Positions 38,498 to 47,816 of a DNA stretch of 64,000 nucleotides are shown piece by piece (the first letter of the stretch is position 1; each line of letters starts with the position of its first letter). Both the position numbers and the translations under genes were made by a program. The DNA comes from Leptospira langatensis (lineage in GTDB: Bacteria > Spirochaetota > Leptospiria > Leptospirales > Leptospiraceae), in NCBI RefSeq assembly GCF_004770615.1, contig NZ_RQER01000004.1, positions 124,001-188,000 on the forward strand, given 5' to 3'. Under the pieces are notes generated by a model that was not told the origin of the DNA, searched no databases, and saw only the letters and a list, made by a program, of their open reading frames with translations.

Positions 38498-39523
38498 CTA
38501 TTCCTTAGCCCCAATCCACCGGTATGTCTCATATGGTGGCTCCGTTTCCAAAATCTCCACCCAGCCCTTATCAATGAATTTTCTCACCATGGAATGAAGA
38601 ATAGCCATTGCAGTATTATAATATCCTGAATTAGCAACCTTTTCCCCCATCGCTTCTAGAGTGAGCGCAGAAAGATCGTATTCTTTTTCCTTCAATCTTC
38701 GAATGATCCCTCTTTCCAAGATCTGCAGTGTTTTATGAAGAAGTTTGATCGCCTTCTGAGGAGATTCCGGTTCCGGCCCGTGAGCGGGTAATAGCCTACG
38801 AATGCTCATCTTCGCGATCCTTTCCAGAGAACGATAATAATCCTCAAGATTGCCGTCTACTTCCGCATAGATAGAAGAGATGTTTTGCAGCACCAGATCA
38901 CCGGTGAAGAATATATTCTCTTCTAAGATGTAAGGCGTTAAGTGCCATAGGTTATGGCCAGGAGTATGCAGGAATCCGATATCCCTTCCCCCGGCATGGA
39001 TCACATCGCCCTCGACCAATTCTATGTCGAAGCGAAGTTCAGGTTGGATGCGAGAACCTCTACTTAATGTATTCTTTAAGTTTAGATTCCCTTCTTCTAT
39101 CCTTATTAATTCCTTTTTTCTATCTTCCGGATTTCTATGTCCTTTGTAGACCAAACGACGAGACGCGCGGTTGAACATTTCAATATGCTCTAGATAATTA
39201 CCGATCCCGGAAGCCATTCCCTTCATCGCATATAGTTTTGCATCCGTATAATAGCGAATCGTAAGAACAGCACTCAAATGATCCAAATGATTGTGAGTAT
39301 AAAAGATATGCTTGATCTTGCCTAGGCTTAGATCGATCTTACGAAGCGCTCTTTGGAGCATTCCTAAATTCGCAAGGTAGCCCGAATCGATCAGAGCGGG
39401 CTCGCCTTGGGGAAGTATATATATATTATTAGGAGCATAAAACGGCTGAGGGATTTCCGTCTTAAAGATCCCATCCCCTATTTCGACTACGTCGGGAATA
39501 GAATCATAATGGTGAATTTTCAA
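38498..39523 (-). CDS. Metallo-beta-lactamase-fold hydrolase
   Basis: A 341-residue binuclear-metal hydrolase of the MBL superfamily. Metal motif HNHLDH is at about residue 77, then HTPGHNLWHLTP, a metal-bridging Asp in FTGDLVLQ and the late HGPEPESP; the C-terminus is a winged-helix-like extension (KEYDLSALTLEAMGEKVANSG) as in LACTB2-type or glyoxalase-II-like proteins. Substrate unknown. The start is a TTG at 39523 with GCGAGG about six bases upstream; no ATG is available. Confidence 0.85.
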   Translation of the reverse strand: MKIHHYDSIPDVVEIGDGIFKTEIPQPFYAPNNIYILPQGEPALIDSGYLANLGMLQRALRKIDLSLGKIKHIFYTHNHLDHLSAVLTIRYYTDAKLYAMKGMASGIGNYLEHIEMFNRASRRLVYKGHRNPEDRKKELIRIEEGNLNLKNTLSRGSRIQPELRFDIELVEGDVIHAGGRDIGFLHTPGHNLWHLTPYILEENIFFTGDLVLQNISSIYAEVDGNLEDYYRSLERIAKMSIRRLLPAHGPEPESPQKAIKLLHKTLQILERGIIRRLKEKEYDLSALTLEAMGEKVANSGYYNTAMAILHSMVRKFIDKGWVEILETEPPYETYRWIGAKE

Positions 39524-39874
39524 GATAGGCCTCGCTCGTGAAATTCTAGGGTTCGTCCCTGGGACGCCTTCTCCTCTAGGAAAACAAGCCTGTCCTTTCC
39601 AGGCAAGCTTCTAAATTCACATCAACGATTTGGGATACGAAGTAGTCCATCGACATAATCCGGAAATGCGAATCGTGTTAGGTTCCCGAAATCCAAAAAG
39701 GATCAGAAGAAATGGCAGATCTTTTCCTCTCCTAAAATGGAGATTCTTCGGTTTCACTCTTCTTCAATGGGAACCTTTTAGAGGGAATCCGGTTCTTATC
39801 CTTAATGCCTGTGAGTTTTGTCTCTGGGCGATTTCATTCTTGACCCTGACTTTCCGAAGATAGATAGTAGAATT
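39524..39874. other. Intergenic region, no gene seen
   Basis: 351 bases between the hydrolase and the Thr-tract lipoprotein. One 77-codon open frame (39630-39863) is not credible: TTG start, no ribosome site, low-quality composition. It presumably holds promoters for the divergent neighbours; none stands out clearly. Confidence 0.4.
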
Positions 39875-40624
39875 ATGGCATCTAAGAAGATGGTTTTTTC
39901 CAAATTATTACCGGTAACGGCTGCGGTTCTGATCGCTGCTTCTTTCCTGATTTCCTGCAATAATAATAATATCAACAAAGTAGACCTGACTGCTACCGGA
40001 GCGGACGGGAGCCAGTTCGAGATCACCGGCGATATAGATAAGACGAACACGTCCAACTGCGGAACTGCGAGCCCTTATTCTGCATCTTCTACCACCACGA
40101 CGACTACTACGACCACTACTGGTGGGTCCAGCACCAACCTGTTCACTATCAACTCCAGGCTTTATTTCACCACTGGAGCGTTTATAACTCTGAAATTCTT
40201 ATACGATTCCACCCAAAACCAAGGCTCTGTGGATTCCCAACAAGGATTCTCTTATTCTGGACTTCCCCTTTTGAACCAATCCCCGGTAGTTGCAAACTTC
40301 GGAAAGATCTTCTGGGGAGGAAGCGGGGTCCCGGTCGATACGGGAACTTCCAGCACTCAGGCACTCTCTTATCTCACAGTAACGTTAAACCTAGTAGGAA
40401 ATAAGGTAACCAGCGGTTCTGCCGGTCTTGCTTTGACTCAGTGTTACACGACTGACTTCATTCATTGTACATCAGCGACTTCTTCCAGTATGTGTTATAC
40501 GCAAGACGGGGTGAACTGTTATAATACAAATACTGCGACTGGGCCTTCCGTTACGATCAAAGGCGATATCAATTGCACAAGTAACTCTATCCCTGCAGGG
40601 TCTTCTACTACTACTTCTCAATAA
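39875..40624 (+). CDS. Lipoprotein with poly-threonine tract
   Basis: Secreted lipoprotein of about 249 residues. The signal peptide KLLPVTAAVLIAASFLISC ends in a lipobox with the lipidated Cys at residue 30, followed by an Asn-rich NNNNINK. Residues about 72-82 are a run of ten threonines, encoded by mixed ACC, ACG and ACT codons, which is not a simple tandem repeat and could be kept for flexibility or O-glycosylation. The rest is beta-rich and Ser/Thr-rich with Cys pairs. The start at 39875 is preferred to an in-frame ATG at 39818. Function unknown; surface location likely for Leptospira lipoproteins of this type. Confidence 0.8.
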   Translation: MASKKMVFSKLLPVTAAVLIAASFLISCNNNNINKVDLTATGADGSQFEITGDIDKTNTSNCGTASPYSASSTTTTTTTTTTGGSSTNLFTINSRLYFTTGAFITLKFLYDSTQNQGSVDSQQGFSYSGLPLLNQSPVVANFGKIFWGGSGVPVDTGTSSTQALSYLTVTLNLVGNKVTSGSAGLALTQCYTTDFIHCTSATSSSMCYTQDGVNCYNTNTATGPSVTIKGDINCTSNSIPAGSSTTTSQ

Positions 40625-40646
40625 GATCCTCTAAGATCTGGAGAAG

Positions 40647-40676
40647 AAAAAGCCGCAAGGACTCTTGCGGCTTTTT
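40647..40676. terminator. Bidirectional Rho-independent terminator
   Basis: Perfect 13-base stem AAAAAGCCGCAAG/CTTGCGGCTTTTT with a four-base GACT loop between the lipoprotein stop and the convergent polyprenyl synthase stop, whose TAA overlaps the right arm. T-tracts on both strands, so it serves both genes. Confidence 0.92.
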
Positions 40677-41634
40677 AAACTTCCGTAAGCTTTCTGAATT
40701 GTTCCTGAACCAATTTGCCTTCGTTCGATTCCGGATAGGATTTCAAGAATCCAAGAAGTTCTTCCACATCCGCAACGAACTCTTCGTTTAAGCTCTTACG
40801 AATATTATAACGATTTAATAAGGAAAGAATAACCAAATCGTCCTGCGAATTCCTTTCGTCTTTTGCAAAAAGCGAATGGGCCAGTTTCTTATCGTTCTTG
40901 TCCGCAACTGCGAGAAGTCTTAGAACCGGATATGTATAAAGCCCGTTCCTGAAATCCTTGAGTGGGATCTTTCCTGTCTGGTCTCCTGCTTGGAAGTAAT
41001 CGATTGCATCGTCCTGCTTCTGGAATAAGAACCCGAGACGGATCCCAAACTCATGCAGTTTTTTGCGGGTCTTCTTTGGCATTTCGGCAAGGATGCCGGC
41101 CCCTTCCGAAACGGCACCGAACAAAGAGGCAGTCTTCCCATAGACGACTTTATTATAGATATCTAAAGTAATTTTCGGGTTCTTCTCCCATTCCATCTGA
41201 ATGAGCTCACTCACCGAAAGATCCTTGATCACCGTGGTAAAAAGATCCATTAGATCCGGAGATCCGAGTCCGTTCAGATGATCGATCCCGCAGGCGAGTA
41301 GATAGTCCCCTGCCAGAATAGAGGTCTTATTCCCGAACTGAGAAGGAACGCTAGGCATTCCTCTTCTGGTCTGAGCCTCGTCCACCACGTCGTCGTGCAA
41401 AAGGCTCGCGGAATGAATTAACTCCGCAATGGCTCCCACATCCGCATATTTTTCCCCAGTATAGCCCAAGATCCTGCACAAACAATAATGCAGGATCGGA
41501 CGGATCCTTTTGCCTCCGGACCGGATCGTATATTCTTTGATCTCGGTCAGGATCTTTAGATCTTCGTCTATGATCTCTTTTAATTTCTTATCGAACTTAC
41601 GGACTAAGAGATCCTTCAATCCTTTCGTTTTCAC
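40675..41634 (-). CDS. ispB: Polyprenyl diphosphate synthase, octaprenyl-type
   Basis: Trans-isoprenyl diphosphate synthase of 319 residues that elongates isoprenoid chains, probably for the side chain of quinones. The first Asp-rich motif is [15 protein letters not shown] and the second is [30 protein letters not shown] is the substrate-binding stretch. Length and motifs fit IspB-like long-chain synthases, chain length not provable. The start is a GTG with AGGAAAA about eight bases upstream. Single gene ended by a bidirectional terminator. Confidence 0.92.
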   Translation of the reverse strand: MKTKGLKDLLVRKFDKKLKEIIDEDLKILTEIKEYTIRSGGKRIRPILHYCLCRILGYTGEKYADVGAIAELIHSASLLHDDVVDEAQTRRGMPSVPSQFGNKTSILAGDYLLACGIDHLNGLGSPDLMDLFTTVIKDLSVSELIQMEWEKNPKITLDIYNKVVYGKTASLFGAVSEGAGILAEMPKKTRKKLHEFGIRLGFLFQKQDDAIDYFQAGDQTGKIPLKDFRNGLYTYPVLRLLAVADKNDKKLAHSLFAKDERNSQDDLVILSLLNRYNIRKSLNEEFVADVEELLGFLKSYPESNEGKLVQEQFRKLTEV

Positions 41635-41724
41635 TCGGTTTTCCTGTTTCGACAGTATTTAGAAAGGAATTTCGGACTCAAGCAGGAAAGAGAAGAAGAA
41701 GCACCCTTTCGAAGGTGTAAAATC

Positions 41725-42624
41725 TCAAGGTTTCCACTTATTGTCCAAGGCGAGAAGGTGGCGAGAAAGGACCTTCTCCATATCCCGATCTTCCTTTTTG
41801 CGATAGATATGGATCAGATTTCGGAACATTCTCTTTAGGATGGTAAGACTGCTTGCGTGGGTAAAATATCTTTCGTGGGCTTGAAATCCGTTGGCCTTTA
41901 AAAAGCGAATGCAAGTGGACCTGTCCAACATAACCCCACCGTGATAGGAATCTATATAGGTTTGGAACTCGGAAGATTCAAAATGCAATAGAAAGTGAAG
42001 AGGCATATTGACCCCATAGAGAGGAAGCTGGAGTCTATGAGCCACTAAAAGATATATTACGGAAAGAGAGATCGGGATCCCCTTCTTGCTTACAAAGACT
42101 TTATGCAAATAAGAATTGTTCGGGTCCTCATACTGATCGTGATTCCCACCGAACCCTTCTTCCTGAGAAAGAACTCTAGTAAGAAAATGCACTTTGACTT
42201 CGTCAGAAGCGAGGTCTTCGTTCAGATCCACCAGTTCTTCCACGCGAAGAGCGACCCGATCTAAGTACGTCCTGAACTCAAGATACGAAAGATCCGGATC
42301 TATCACAGAAGAAAGAAGGAATACTCCCTCTTCTAGATCGTCGTAATGATTCGGGTGTCCCTTTTCCGCTAGTAATGAATAACGATAGCTGATCCTTTCA
42401 GAATGAACAGCGGGACTTACGGAACGAGCAAAGACCCTAAGAGTAGGATCTTTTAACTCATCTGCAACTTCCTGAATACGAAGTTGCCAAGGTATCATTC
42501 CTGCGATCTCTTTGATGATACGAGACTTTTCCTCTAAAGAGGAAAACTCGAGTTGGTAGAATTTATCCTCTATCTTATCCGGAGGGAAGGGAACAGTACC
42601 GAAAGAAGAATCCGAGGATTGCAT
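41725..42624 (-). CDS. SirB1-type transglutaminase-like protein
   Basis: A 299-residue cytosolic protein with the SirB1/transglutaminase-like N-terminal fold: [19 protein letters not shown], then [45 protein letters not shown]. Typical members have an N-terminal domain like the one here and a C-terminal TPR-like part, which the 220-299 helices may correspond to. The Cys/His/Asp catalytic residues of active transglutaminases are not evident. Function unknown. The upstream intergenic stretch has several short hairpins. Confidence 0.8.
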   Translation of the reverse strand: MQSSDSSFGTVPFPPDKIEDKFYQLEFSSLEEKSRIIKEIAGMIPWQLRIQEVADELKDPTLRVFARSVSPAVHSERISYRYSLLAEKGHPNHYDDLEEGVFLLSSVIDPDLSYLEFRTYLDRVALRVEELVDLNEDLASDEVKVHFLTRVLSQEEGFGGNHDQYEDPNNSYLHKVFVSKKGIPISLSVIYLLVAHRLQLPLYGVNMPLHFLLHFESSEFQTYIDSYHGGVMLDRSTCIRFLKANGFQAHERYFTHASSLTILKRMFRNLIHIYRKKEDRDMEKVLSRHLLALDNKWKP

Positions 42625-42724
42625 AACAATAAAATCGGCTCAACGAAAGTGAAAGTCAATTCGGATCTGTTTGTTACTACAAAAAAAGGATGTGCGTAAT
42701 AAACTTACTATGTCTTACTTTTTT

Positions 42725-42821
42725 TCGAACAATCTTGTTCGAGTGAAGAACAAAACTTTTTGTTAAGATCTCATCGAAAGAGTAAGATCAGTTAGAGACA
42801 AAAATAATTTATGACTCTAAC
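42725..42821. promoter_or_regulatory. Clustered small inverted repeats between transketolase and SirB1 genes
   Basis: Three hairpins in a row: TCGAACA/TGTTCGA at 42725-42742, AACAAAA/TTTTGTT at 42749-42764, and GTTAGAG/CTCTAAC at 42791-42821. None has a clear T-tract after the transketolase stop, so they may be regulatory for the downstream SirB1 gene or weak terminators. Confidence 0.3.
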
Positions 42822-42830
42822 CGAAAAGTG

Positions 42831-43655
42831 TTATAGAACGAGCTGCTCCAACTCTTCGAGAGCTTTCTTTTCTTGCTCGGCATTCGGAGGAGTTCCATGC
42901 CATCCAGGATTATTCTCCATGAAAGAGACGCCTTTTCCAAGAACAGTTTCAAAAAGAATAATGGTTGGAGAACCTTTGTGCGATTTTGCCTTCTCAAAAG
43001 CTGTAAGGATCGCATCCACATCATGACCGTTCGCTTCGATCACATTCCAACCGAATGCTGCGAACTTTTTGTTCAAAGGTTCCAGATTCATTACATCTTT
43101 AGTGAATCCGTCGATCTGGATTCCGTTCTTATCCATAAATGCGACTAAATTATCCGTCTTGTAGTGAGCCGCGGATTGAGCGGCTTCCCAGGTCATCCCT
43201 TCTCCGCATTCTCCGTCTGAAATACAAGCGTAGACCTTATAATTCTTCTTGGATAGTCTCGCTCCTAAAGCGATGCCCACTGCAACGGAAAGTCCTTGGC
43301 CCAAAGAGCCGGAAGAACTTTCGATCCCTTTCAAATATCGAGTAGAAGGGTGACCTTGGAGCTTAGAGTTGATATTCCTAAAAGTCAAAAGCTCGGACTC
43401 TGGAAAGAAACCCGCTTGTGCCATGGCCGCATAACGTACTGCGCATACGTGTCCGTTGGAGAGAATGAGTCTGTCCCTATCTTCCCAATCCGGATCGGAA
43501 GGCTTGTGATTTAGGACCTTTTTATAGAGAACGGCATAAATATCCGCAAGACCGAGAGGACCACCCGGGTGCCCGGATTTGGCTGCAGTGACCATTTTGA
43601 TCACATTCTTACGAATATTATTGGCGAATACTTTTATGTCCTTAATGTCTTCCAT
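42831..43655 (-). CDS. Transketolase, N-terminal (thiamine-binding) subunit
   Basis: A 274-residue protein equal to the N-terminal PP domain of transketolase, with the thiamine-diphosphate motif [19 protein letters not shown] and [13 protein letters not shown], plus the substrate-pocket stretch [18 protein letters not shown] and [14 protein letters not shown]. Split transketolases occur in many bacteria and archaea, normally with a separate C-terminal gene next door; here no such gene adjoins it in the window. It acts in the pentose phosphate pathway if the partner exists. It is downstream of a membrane-protein gene on the same strand, 21 bases away. Confidence 0.92.
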   Translation of the reverse strand: MEDIKDIKVFANNIRKNVIKMVTAAKSGHPGGPLGLADIYAVLYKKVLNHKPSDPDWEDRDRLILSNGHVCAVRYAAMAQAGFFPESELLTFRNINSKLQGHPSTRYLKGIESSSGSLGQGLSVAVGIALGARLSKKNYKVYACISDGECGEGMTWEAAQSAAHYKTDNLVAFMDKNGIQIDGFTKDVMNLEPLNKKFAAFGWNVIEANGHDVDAILTAFEKAKSHKGSPTIILFETVLGKGVSFMENNPGWHGTPPNAEQEKKALEELEQLVL

Positions 43656-43675
43656 GAGTGCAGAGGCCCCGAATC

Positions 43676-44062
43676 CTAATTGCTCGAACGGAACAGAAAG
43701 AGTCCCGAGATATAAACGAGAGTGTATAATGGTAGAAAAATAAAGTGAAGCTTCCTATGGAACCTTTTTTTTCCCGTGTAGCCAGACCAACCCATGAGAA
43801 GCATTAAAATTAAAGTAAGAGCAGCGATCGCTCTATGTATATCGATGTATAGCCTTTCCACATTCGGGATCACGCCAGCCTGTTCTATTCCGCCGCCTAA
43901 ATATTTCAGCGCGAGAAGATAAACCGCCGTTGCCAAATTAAAAAGAATGCCTGTCGAATTGAAGAGCCTATGCAGACGATTGTTGCGGAACCGAAACCAG
44001 TAACCTGCATAGAAAAGAAGAATGGAGATCGTCATTCCGGAGTTGATCAGAAAAAGAGGCAT
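43676..44062 (-). CDS. Small membrane protein, DUF420/cytochrome-b561-like appearance
   Basis: About 128 residues with four hydrophobic segments: [51 protein letters not shown], and [18 protein letters not shown]. Conserved-looking His residues fall at helix ends ([23 protein letters not shown]), which recall haem-binding or DUF420-type proteins, but the assignment is tentative. The start could be a GTG at 44077 or the ATG at 44062 used here; neither has a strong ribosome site. Upstream of the transketolase N-subunit by 21 bases. Confidence 0.6.
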   Translation of the reverse strand: MPLFLINSGMTISILLFYAGYWFRFRNNRLHRLFNSTGILFNLATAVYLLALKYLGGGIEQAGVIPNVERLYIDIHRAIAALTLILMLLMGWSGYTGKKRFHRKLHFIFLPLYTLVYISGLFLFRSSN

Positions 44063-44149
44063 CTGTCCAATTAGCACGAAGAGCCAACACGAGAAAATCC
44101 TTTTTAATCGATTGACCCAGCAAAATAGAATCTAAAACTGTCTCTGAAC

Positions 44150-44222
44150 GCTGCCTTAGCTCAATTGGTAGAGCAGCTGATTTGTAATCAGCCGGTTGTG
44201 GGTTCGATTCCTATAGGCAGCT
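44150..44222 (+). tRNA. tRNA-Thr (anticodon TGT)
   Basis: Cloverleaf on the plus strand: acceptor GCTGCCT/AGGCAGC, D-arm GCTCAATTGGTAGAGC, anticodon stem CTGAT/ATCAG with loop TTTGTAA (anticodon TGT), and a T-arm GTGGG-TTCGATT-CCTAT that uses two wobble pairs. Confidence 0.94.
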
Positions 44223-44285
44223 CGTTCCTCTTTTCCGAATAAGATTGACCGACCACCCTAAGCAAAAATAATGGCTTTGAACAAC

Positions 44286-44367
44286 GGGTAGGTACTCAAG
44301 CGGTCAACGAGGGCAGACTGTAAATCTGCTGGCCAAGCCTTCGAAGGTTCGAATCCTTCCCTGCCCA
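44286..44367 (+). tRNA. tRNA-Tyr (anticodon GTA)
   Basis: Class II tRNA with a long variable arm, acceptor GGGTAGG/CCTGCCC with one T-G pair, D-arm ACTCAAGCGGTCAACGAGG, anticodon stem GCAGA/TCTGC around loop CTGTAAA (anticodon GTA) and T-arm GAAGG-TTCGAAT-CCTTC. The 27-base stretch covering its 3' end and flank (44350-44376) recurs at 44558-44584. Confidence 0.94.
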
Positions 44368-44584
44368 GTAAGTTCTCCTTACCTAAAACAAAATCCTAAT
44401 ATACTGAAGAATCCGGAAGGGTTCGAAGCTTTCGAGCGAGAGCATTCGTAGCGATCCATAGAGAGCGCAAACGAATGCGACTCGAGCCATGGATGGCGAA
44501 AAGCGTGAGAAAGACGCCTCGGAGCCCAGTTGAGCAGGATGTGAAACTGCGTAGAGGCGAATCCTTCCCTGCCCAGTAAGTTCT
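44350..44584 (+). repeat. Direct repeat of the tRNA-Tyr 3' end flanking a 181-base segment
   Basis: The 27 bases at 44350-44376, beginning CGAATCCTTCCCTGCCC, recur exactly at 44558-44584, 208 bases later, each followed by C/T-rich sequence. The first copy is the 3' end of tRNA-Tyr plus ten bases; the second has no tRNA body, so it is an isolated duplicate. This is the geometry of an attachment-site duplication left by an integrated element, here reduced to 181 bases and carrying no gene. A slipped repeat or a tRNA-derived repetitive sequence is the alternative. Confidence 0.6.
44432..44494 (+). ncRNA. Structured segment with interleaved inverted repeats (possible RNA pseudoknot)
   Basis: Outer arms TCGAG/CTCGA (44432-44436, 44481-44485) enclose inner arms GCATTCGT/ACGAATGC (44442-44449, 44471-44478). 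A second set ATCCAT (44454-44459) pairs with ATGGAT (44489-44494), placed so that the helices interleave as an H-type pseudoknot. A small GCGT/ACGC hairpin follows. Whether this is transcribed is not shown. Confidence 0.3.
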
Positions 44585-44881
44585 TCCCTTCTTTATAAAG
44601 AAATCATATATAACGAAAATTTACAAAAGTGCGGCCCCCGCCCATCTCGGGATTGGGGGGAGTGGCTCGTGGGTTTGCGAGATTTTCCCTATCATAAAAA
44701 TTGCGAACTCGCAAGCGAAATCTGCGCATGTGGGAACTCTTTTCTTCCTCACTTTGTAGTGGACTTTGTCCAAAGACGAAATCGCAAATCCATTCTTTTC
44801 CATTAACCTTCCGATACCCGCTTGATCTTTTGGGAACCTTCTCCCCAAGTATGGTCTCATTCAGGCAAGAGCAGTCTATCT
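44585..44881. other. Intergenic region before amidohydrolase
   Basis: About 300 bases without a gene. It contains a GGCCCCCGCCC string near 44632 that resembles the repeat at 38190, and inverted TTGCGAG (44675) / CTCGCAA (44708). Short open frames here lack support. Confidence 0.35.
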
Positions 44882-46204
44882 ATGAAAATCAAAAAAGAAC
44901 TCGTTATGCCTTATCTAGCATTCATTTTTCTGAAAACGATCGTTGCTGCCGCGATAGTATCAGGCTTCTTCTTAATTGAATGTAAAAGATCTACAGCATC
45001 GGAAGATCAGACGATCGCGATCACGAATGCGAATATCTTTGATGGAGAAGAGCTGATCCAAGCTCGGACAGTAGTTATCAAAGGGAATCAGGTCCAGTCT
45101 ATCGGTGGAAATATTCCGGAAGGCGCCAAGATCTTAGATGCAAAAGGCGGAATGTTGCTGCCTGGTCTAATAGACTCCCATGTTCATACGGATATTGACG
45201 GTTTACGTGATGCGCTCTTATTCGGAGTAACGACGGAACTGGAAATGACAGGCCAATGGATGTTTTGGGAACGTTGGCAAATTGCAAATCGGAATGATAT
45301 TGCGGATATGCGTTCTGCGGGAATGGGGATCACTCCTCCCGGTGGACATCCTACTCAGTACATACAACTGAGCAGCAACTGGTTCTTAAAATTATTCTAT
45401 CGTTATCCGTTCGTTTCCACTCCGGAAGAAGCGATCCAATTTGTAGACAAACAAGTAAAAGAAGGTTCCGACTTCATTAAGATCATTATAGAAGATGGTA
45501 ATACAGTCGGCACTCCTGGACTTCCCGTACTTGATGATGCGACTTTAGTGGCATCTGTGAATGAGGCACATCATCTTGGCAAGATGGCGATCGCTCATGT
45601 TACCTCTGTTCAAGGTGGACGAAGAGCGATCTCCGCAGGAGTAGATGGGTTGGCCCACTTGTTCTTTGATGAAAAACCGGACAAAGAACTGATCTCTTCC
45701 ATTCGAGTTTCCGGCGCATTCGTTGTGCCTACACTGACTACTCTCTCCACCGCTTTCGGCAATAGTCCCCTCACATTAGTCGCAGATAAACGAGTTAGTT
45801 CTAAGTTGAGTAAAGAATGGTTAGAAGCTCTTTCAAAGAATATGAACGTCTATCCGAAAGGAAAACTAGAAGATTCTTTCGAAAGTGTAATGGCTCTGCA
45901 TAAGGCAGGTGTGGATATACTCGCCGGCAGCGACGTCTCCGAACCGATCGCAGATCTTGGAGGACTTGCTCATGGTGCTAGTCTTCATCATGAATTGCAG
46001 TTATTGGTTGCCGCCGGATTCAAACCTATCGAAGCATTACGCGCTGCTACTTCCGTTCCAGCAAGAAGGTTTAGCCTAAATGATCGCGGCAGGATCTTTC
46101 CGGGAGCTCGAGCTGATTTGCTGTTGGTGGATGGAGATCCGCTTCGGAATATTTCGGATACTTTATCTATTCGCGCAGTCTGGCGCGCTGGTGTTCAGCA
46201 GTAA
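44882..46204 (+). CDS. Amidohydrolase family protein, secreted (lipoprotein-like)
   Basis: Zinc-dependent TIM-barrel amidohydrolase of about 440 residues, imidazolonepropionase-like. Metal motif IDSHVHTDID is at about 88; later ligands are His in IAHVTS, His in GLAHLFFD and Asp in AGSDVSEP. A hydrophobic N-terminus ending in FFLIECKR suggests export, with a possible lipidated Cys. The substrate is unknown; similar proteins cleave cyclic amides or prolyl dipeptides. The ATG at 44882 is used because the upstream in-frame codons look non-coding; the ribosome site is weak. Confidence 0.83.
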   Translation: MKIKKELVMPYLAFIFLKTIVAAAIVSGFFLIECKRSTASEDQTIAITNANIFDGEELIQARTVVIKGNQVQSIGGNIPEGAKILDAKGGMLLPGLIDSHVHTDIDGLRDALLFGVTTELEMTGQWMFWERWQIANRNDIADMRSAGMGITPPGGHPTQYIQLSSNWFLKLFYRYPFVSTPEEAIQFVDKQVKEGSDFIKIIIEDGNTVGTPGLPVLDDATLVASVNEAHHLGKMAIAHVTSVQGGRRAISAGVDGLAHLFFDEKPDKELISSIRVSGAFVVPTLTTLSTAFGNSPLTLVADKRVSSKLSKEWLEALSKNMNVYPKGKLEDSFESVMALHKAGVDILAGSDVSEPIADLGGLAHGASLHHELQLLVAAGFKPIEALRAATSVPARRFSLNDRGRIFPGARADLLLVDGDPLRNISDTLSIRAVWRAGVQQ

Positions 46205-46220
46205 ATTAGAAGATCGCTTC

Positions 46221-47816
46221 CTAATGCTTGCTCCAGATCACATACGAAGGTTTCACCGATACAACATAATACTGATCTTTACCAAGCCGGATCTCCGCAT
46301 AGGCGCGGTTCAATACTTTGCGATAAACGATATATTCTAAGCTCCATGGCCCGGCTTCTGCATAAGGTCCCTTGGTTGGCTTGGCAGGAATTCCCTCAGG
46401 ATTAGCATCTCCGTTTGAGATGTCCTTCCATAACCATTTTACGGAAAGAGGAAGATAAGCGGGATCCGCAAAGGCAAAGCTTGTTTCTTCTTCCTCTTCT
46501 CCTACAATCGAGAGAAGTGTTTCCAAACTTCCCGGTGAGACTTCTTTGCAGAATTGGGGTTGGATAGAAGGAGTTCCGAAGAATGGCCTACGGATCACCT
46601 TGCATAAGTACTTGGCTCGGTCTGGCACGAGCAGATCCGCTTCCTTGTCTCTTGCATCCCAAAATGGGAATTTCAATCTACTATCCGGAGGGACTAATTT
46701 TGCAAGGATCTCTGTAGATTCGGAATCTTCTTCTCCATCGTCGTCCTTGTCGGAGGATTTCGATCCGACTTGTTTCAAAAAGAAATCCTGTGCTTCTCTT
46801 CCTCCACCTTCTAATGCATATACAAATACAGGATCCGGATTTTCTCTTAATAGAATCTTAATAGAGGGAACATATGCAGTAAGCCAATCTCCTGAGCCGG
46901 ACTGGCAGATCTTCTTGAGCAAGATCTCTGACTCGTCACCGGAGTAGAAAGAGTCTCCTACATAAGTGCAGGCCTCCTTCTTTCTATCCATGAGAAGAAG
47001 GTTCTTTGCAGTTTCCCATCTTGCTCTCTTGGCAGATGAATAGTTCCCACTCATCAAAAAGTATCGCGTGCTAGATTCGAATCTTCCTTTGTGACGGAGA
47101 AATTTAGCATACAAGAATAATAGGTCCGCTTTGGAATCGTTACTCAGTTCTTTGAACCTTCCCGACAAAAAGATCCTACGATACGGTGTTCCCTTTCCGG
47201 ATTGGATAGAAGAACCCACCCAAAGAGGAAGAGCGCTATCCCTAGTGATCAATTCCTTATCGAATAAATAAAAGAATATATGGTCCCAACCTTCATAGTC
47301 CCTGTATTTCATTTTCAAGGAATAACAGAATCGGACCAAAGGAAAGTTTTCCTTCTTGGACAGGATCCGATATGGTTCCGGGGGGATTGGCTGGATCAAT
47401 TCTCCTGTATCTGGGTTCACTGTAGGCTCGGGAGGGATCCATGCAGAAGTTTCCTTGGAACAAGCATTCAAGATCCCTAATAAAGAAAACGCGCTTACTC
47501 CTAAACCCTCGGCCAGATTGCGGACCAAAGGAGACCATTCTCCTTTCTTATTCTTTAAAGTACCGGCCCTGATCTGGTATTGCAATGCGGGAACGTACTT
47601 ATTGAATTTTTCGTACAAGAAATAAAGGCGAGAGGAAGCAGTCTTTCTTACGTCCGCTGTCGGAGCGGTTCGCACTACTTCTTCGTAAAGAGGAATAGCG
47701 AAGATAGGAGCTTCCTTCTCTAACTCGTAGGCTTCTTCGTAGGAAACTGCGTCGAGCTTTGAGAACCCGAATATAAACAGAAGAAGGCAAAGTCCTGCTT
47801 GCCCCTTAGAAAACAT
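46221..47816 (-). CDS. Secreted helical-repeat protein next to PBP1A
   Basis: A 531-residue exported protein with a signal peptide ([15 protein letters not shown]). The mature part is mostly helical with a TPR-like opening ([28 protein letters not shown]), a Cys-containing region and a tail rich in Pro and Tyr. A lytic-transglycosylase-associated or structural role is possible; nothing diagnostic seen. It overlaps the PBP1A gene by 11 bases on the same strand, so the products are probably made together and may act in the same peptidoglycan complex. Confidence 0.75.
   Translation of the reverse strand: MFSKGQAGLCLLLFIFGFSKLDAVSYEEAYELEKEAPIFAIPLYEEVVRTAPTADVRKTASSRLYFLYEKFNKYVPALQYQIRAGTLKNKKGEWSPLVRNLAEGLGVSAFSLLGILNACSKETSAWIPPEPTVNPDTGELIQPIPPEPYRILSKKENFPLVRFCYSLKMKYRDYEGWDHIFFYLFDKELITRDSALPLWVGSSIQSGKGTPYRRIFLSGRFKELSNDSKADLLFLYAKFLRHKGRFESSTRYFLMSGNYSSAKRARWETAKNLLLMDRKKEACTYVGDSFYSGDESEILLKKICQSGSGDWLTAYVPSIKILLRENPDPVFVYALEGGGREAQDFFLKQVGSKSSDKDDDGEEDSESTEILAKLVPPDSRLKFPFWDARDKEADLLVPDRAKYLCKVIRRPFFGTPSIQPQFCKEVSPGSLETLLSIVGEEEEETSFAFADPAYLPLSVKWLWKDISNGDANPEGIPAKPTKGPYAEAGPWSLEYIVYRKVLNRAYAEIRLGKDQYYVVSVKPSYVIWSKH

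Noticed and set aside
39630..39863. 77-codon open frame on the plus strand
   Set aside because: TTG start, no ribosome site, unlike coding composition, and not conserved-looking.
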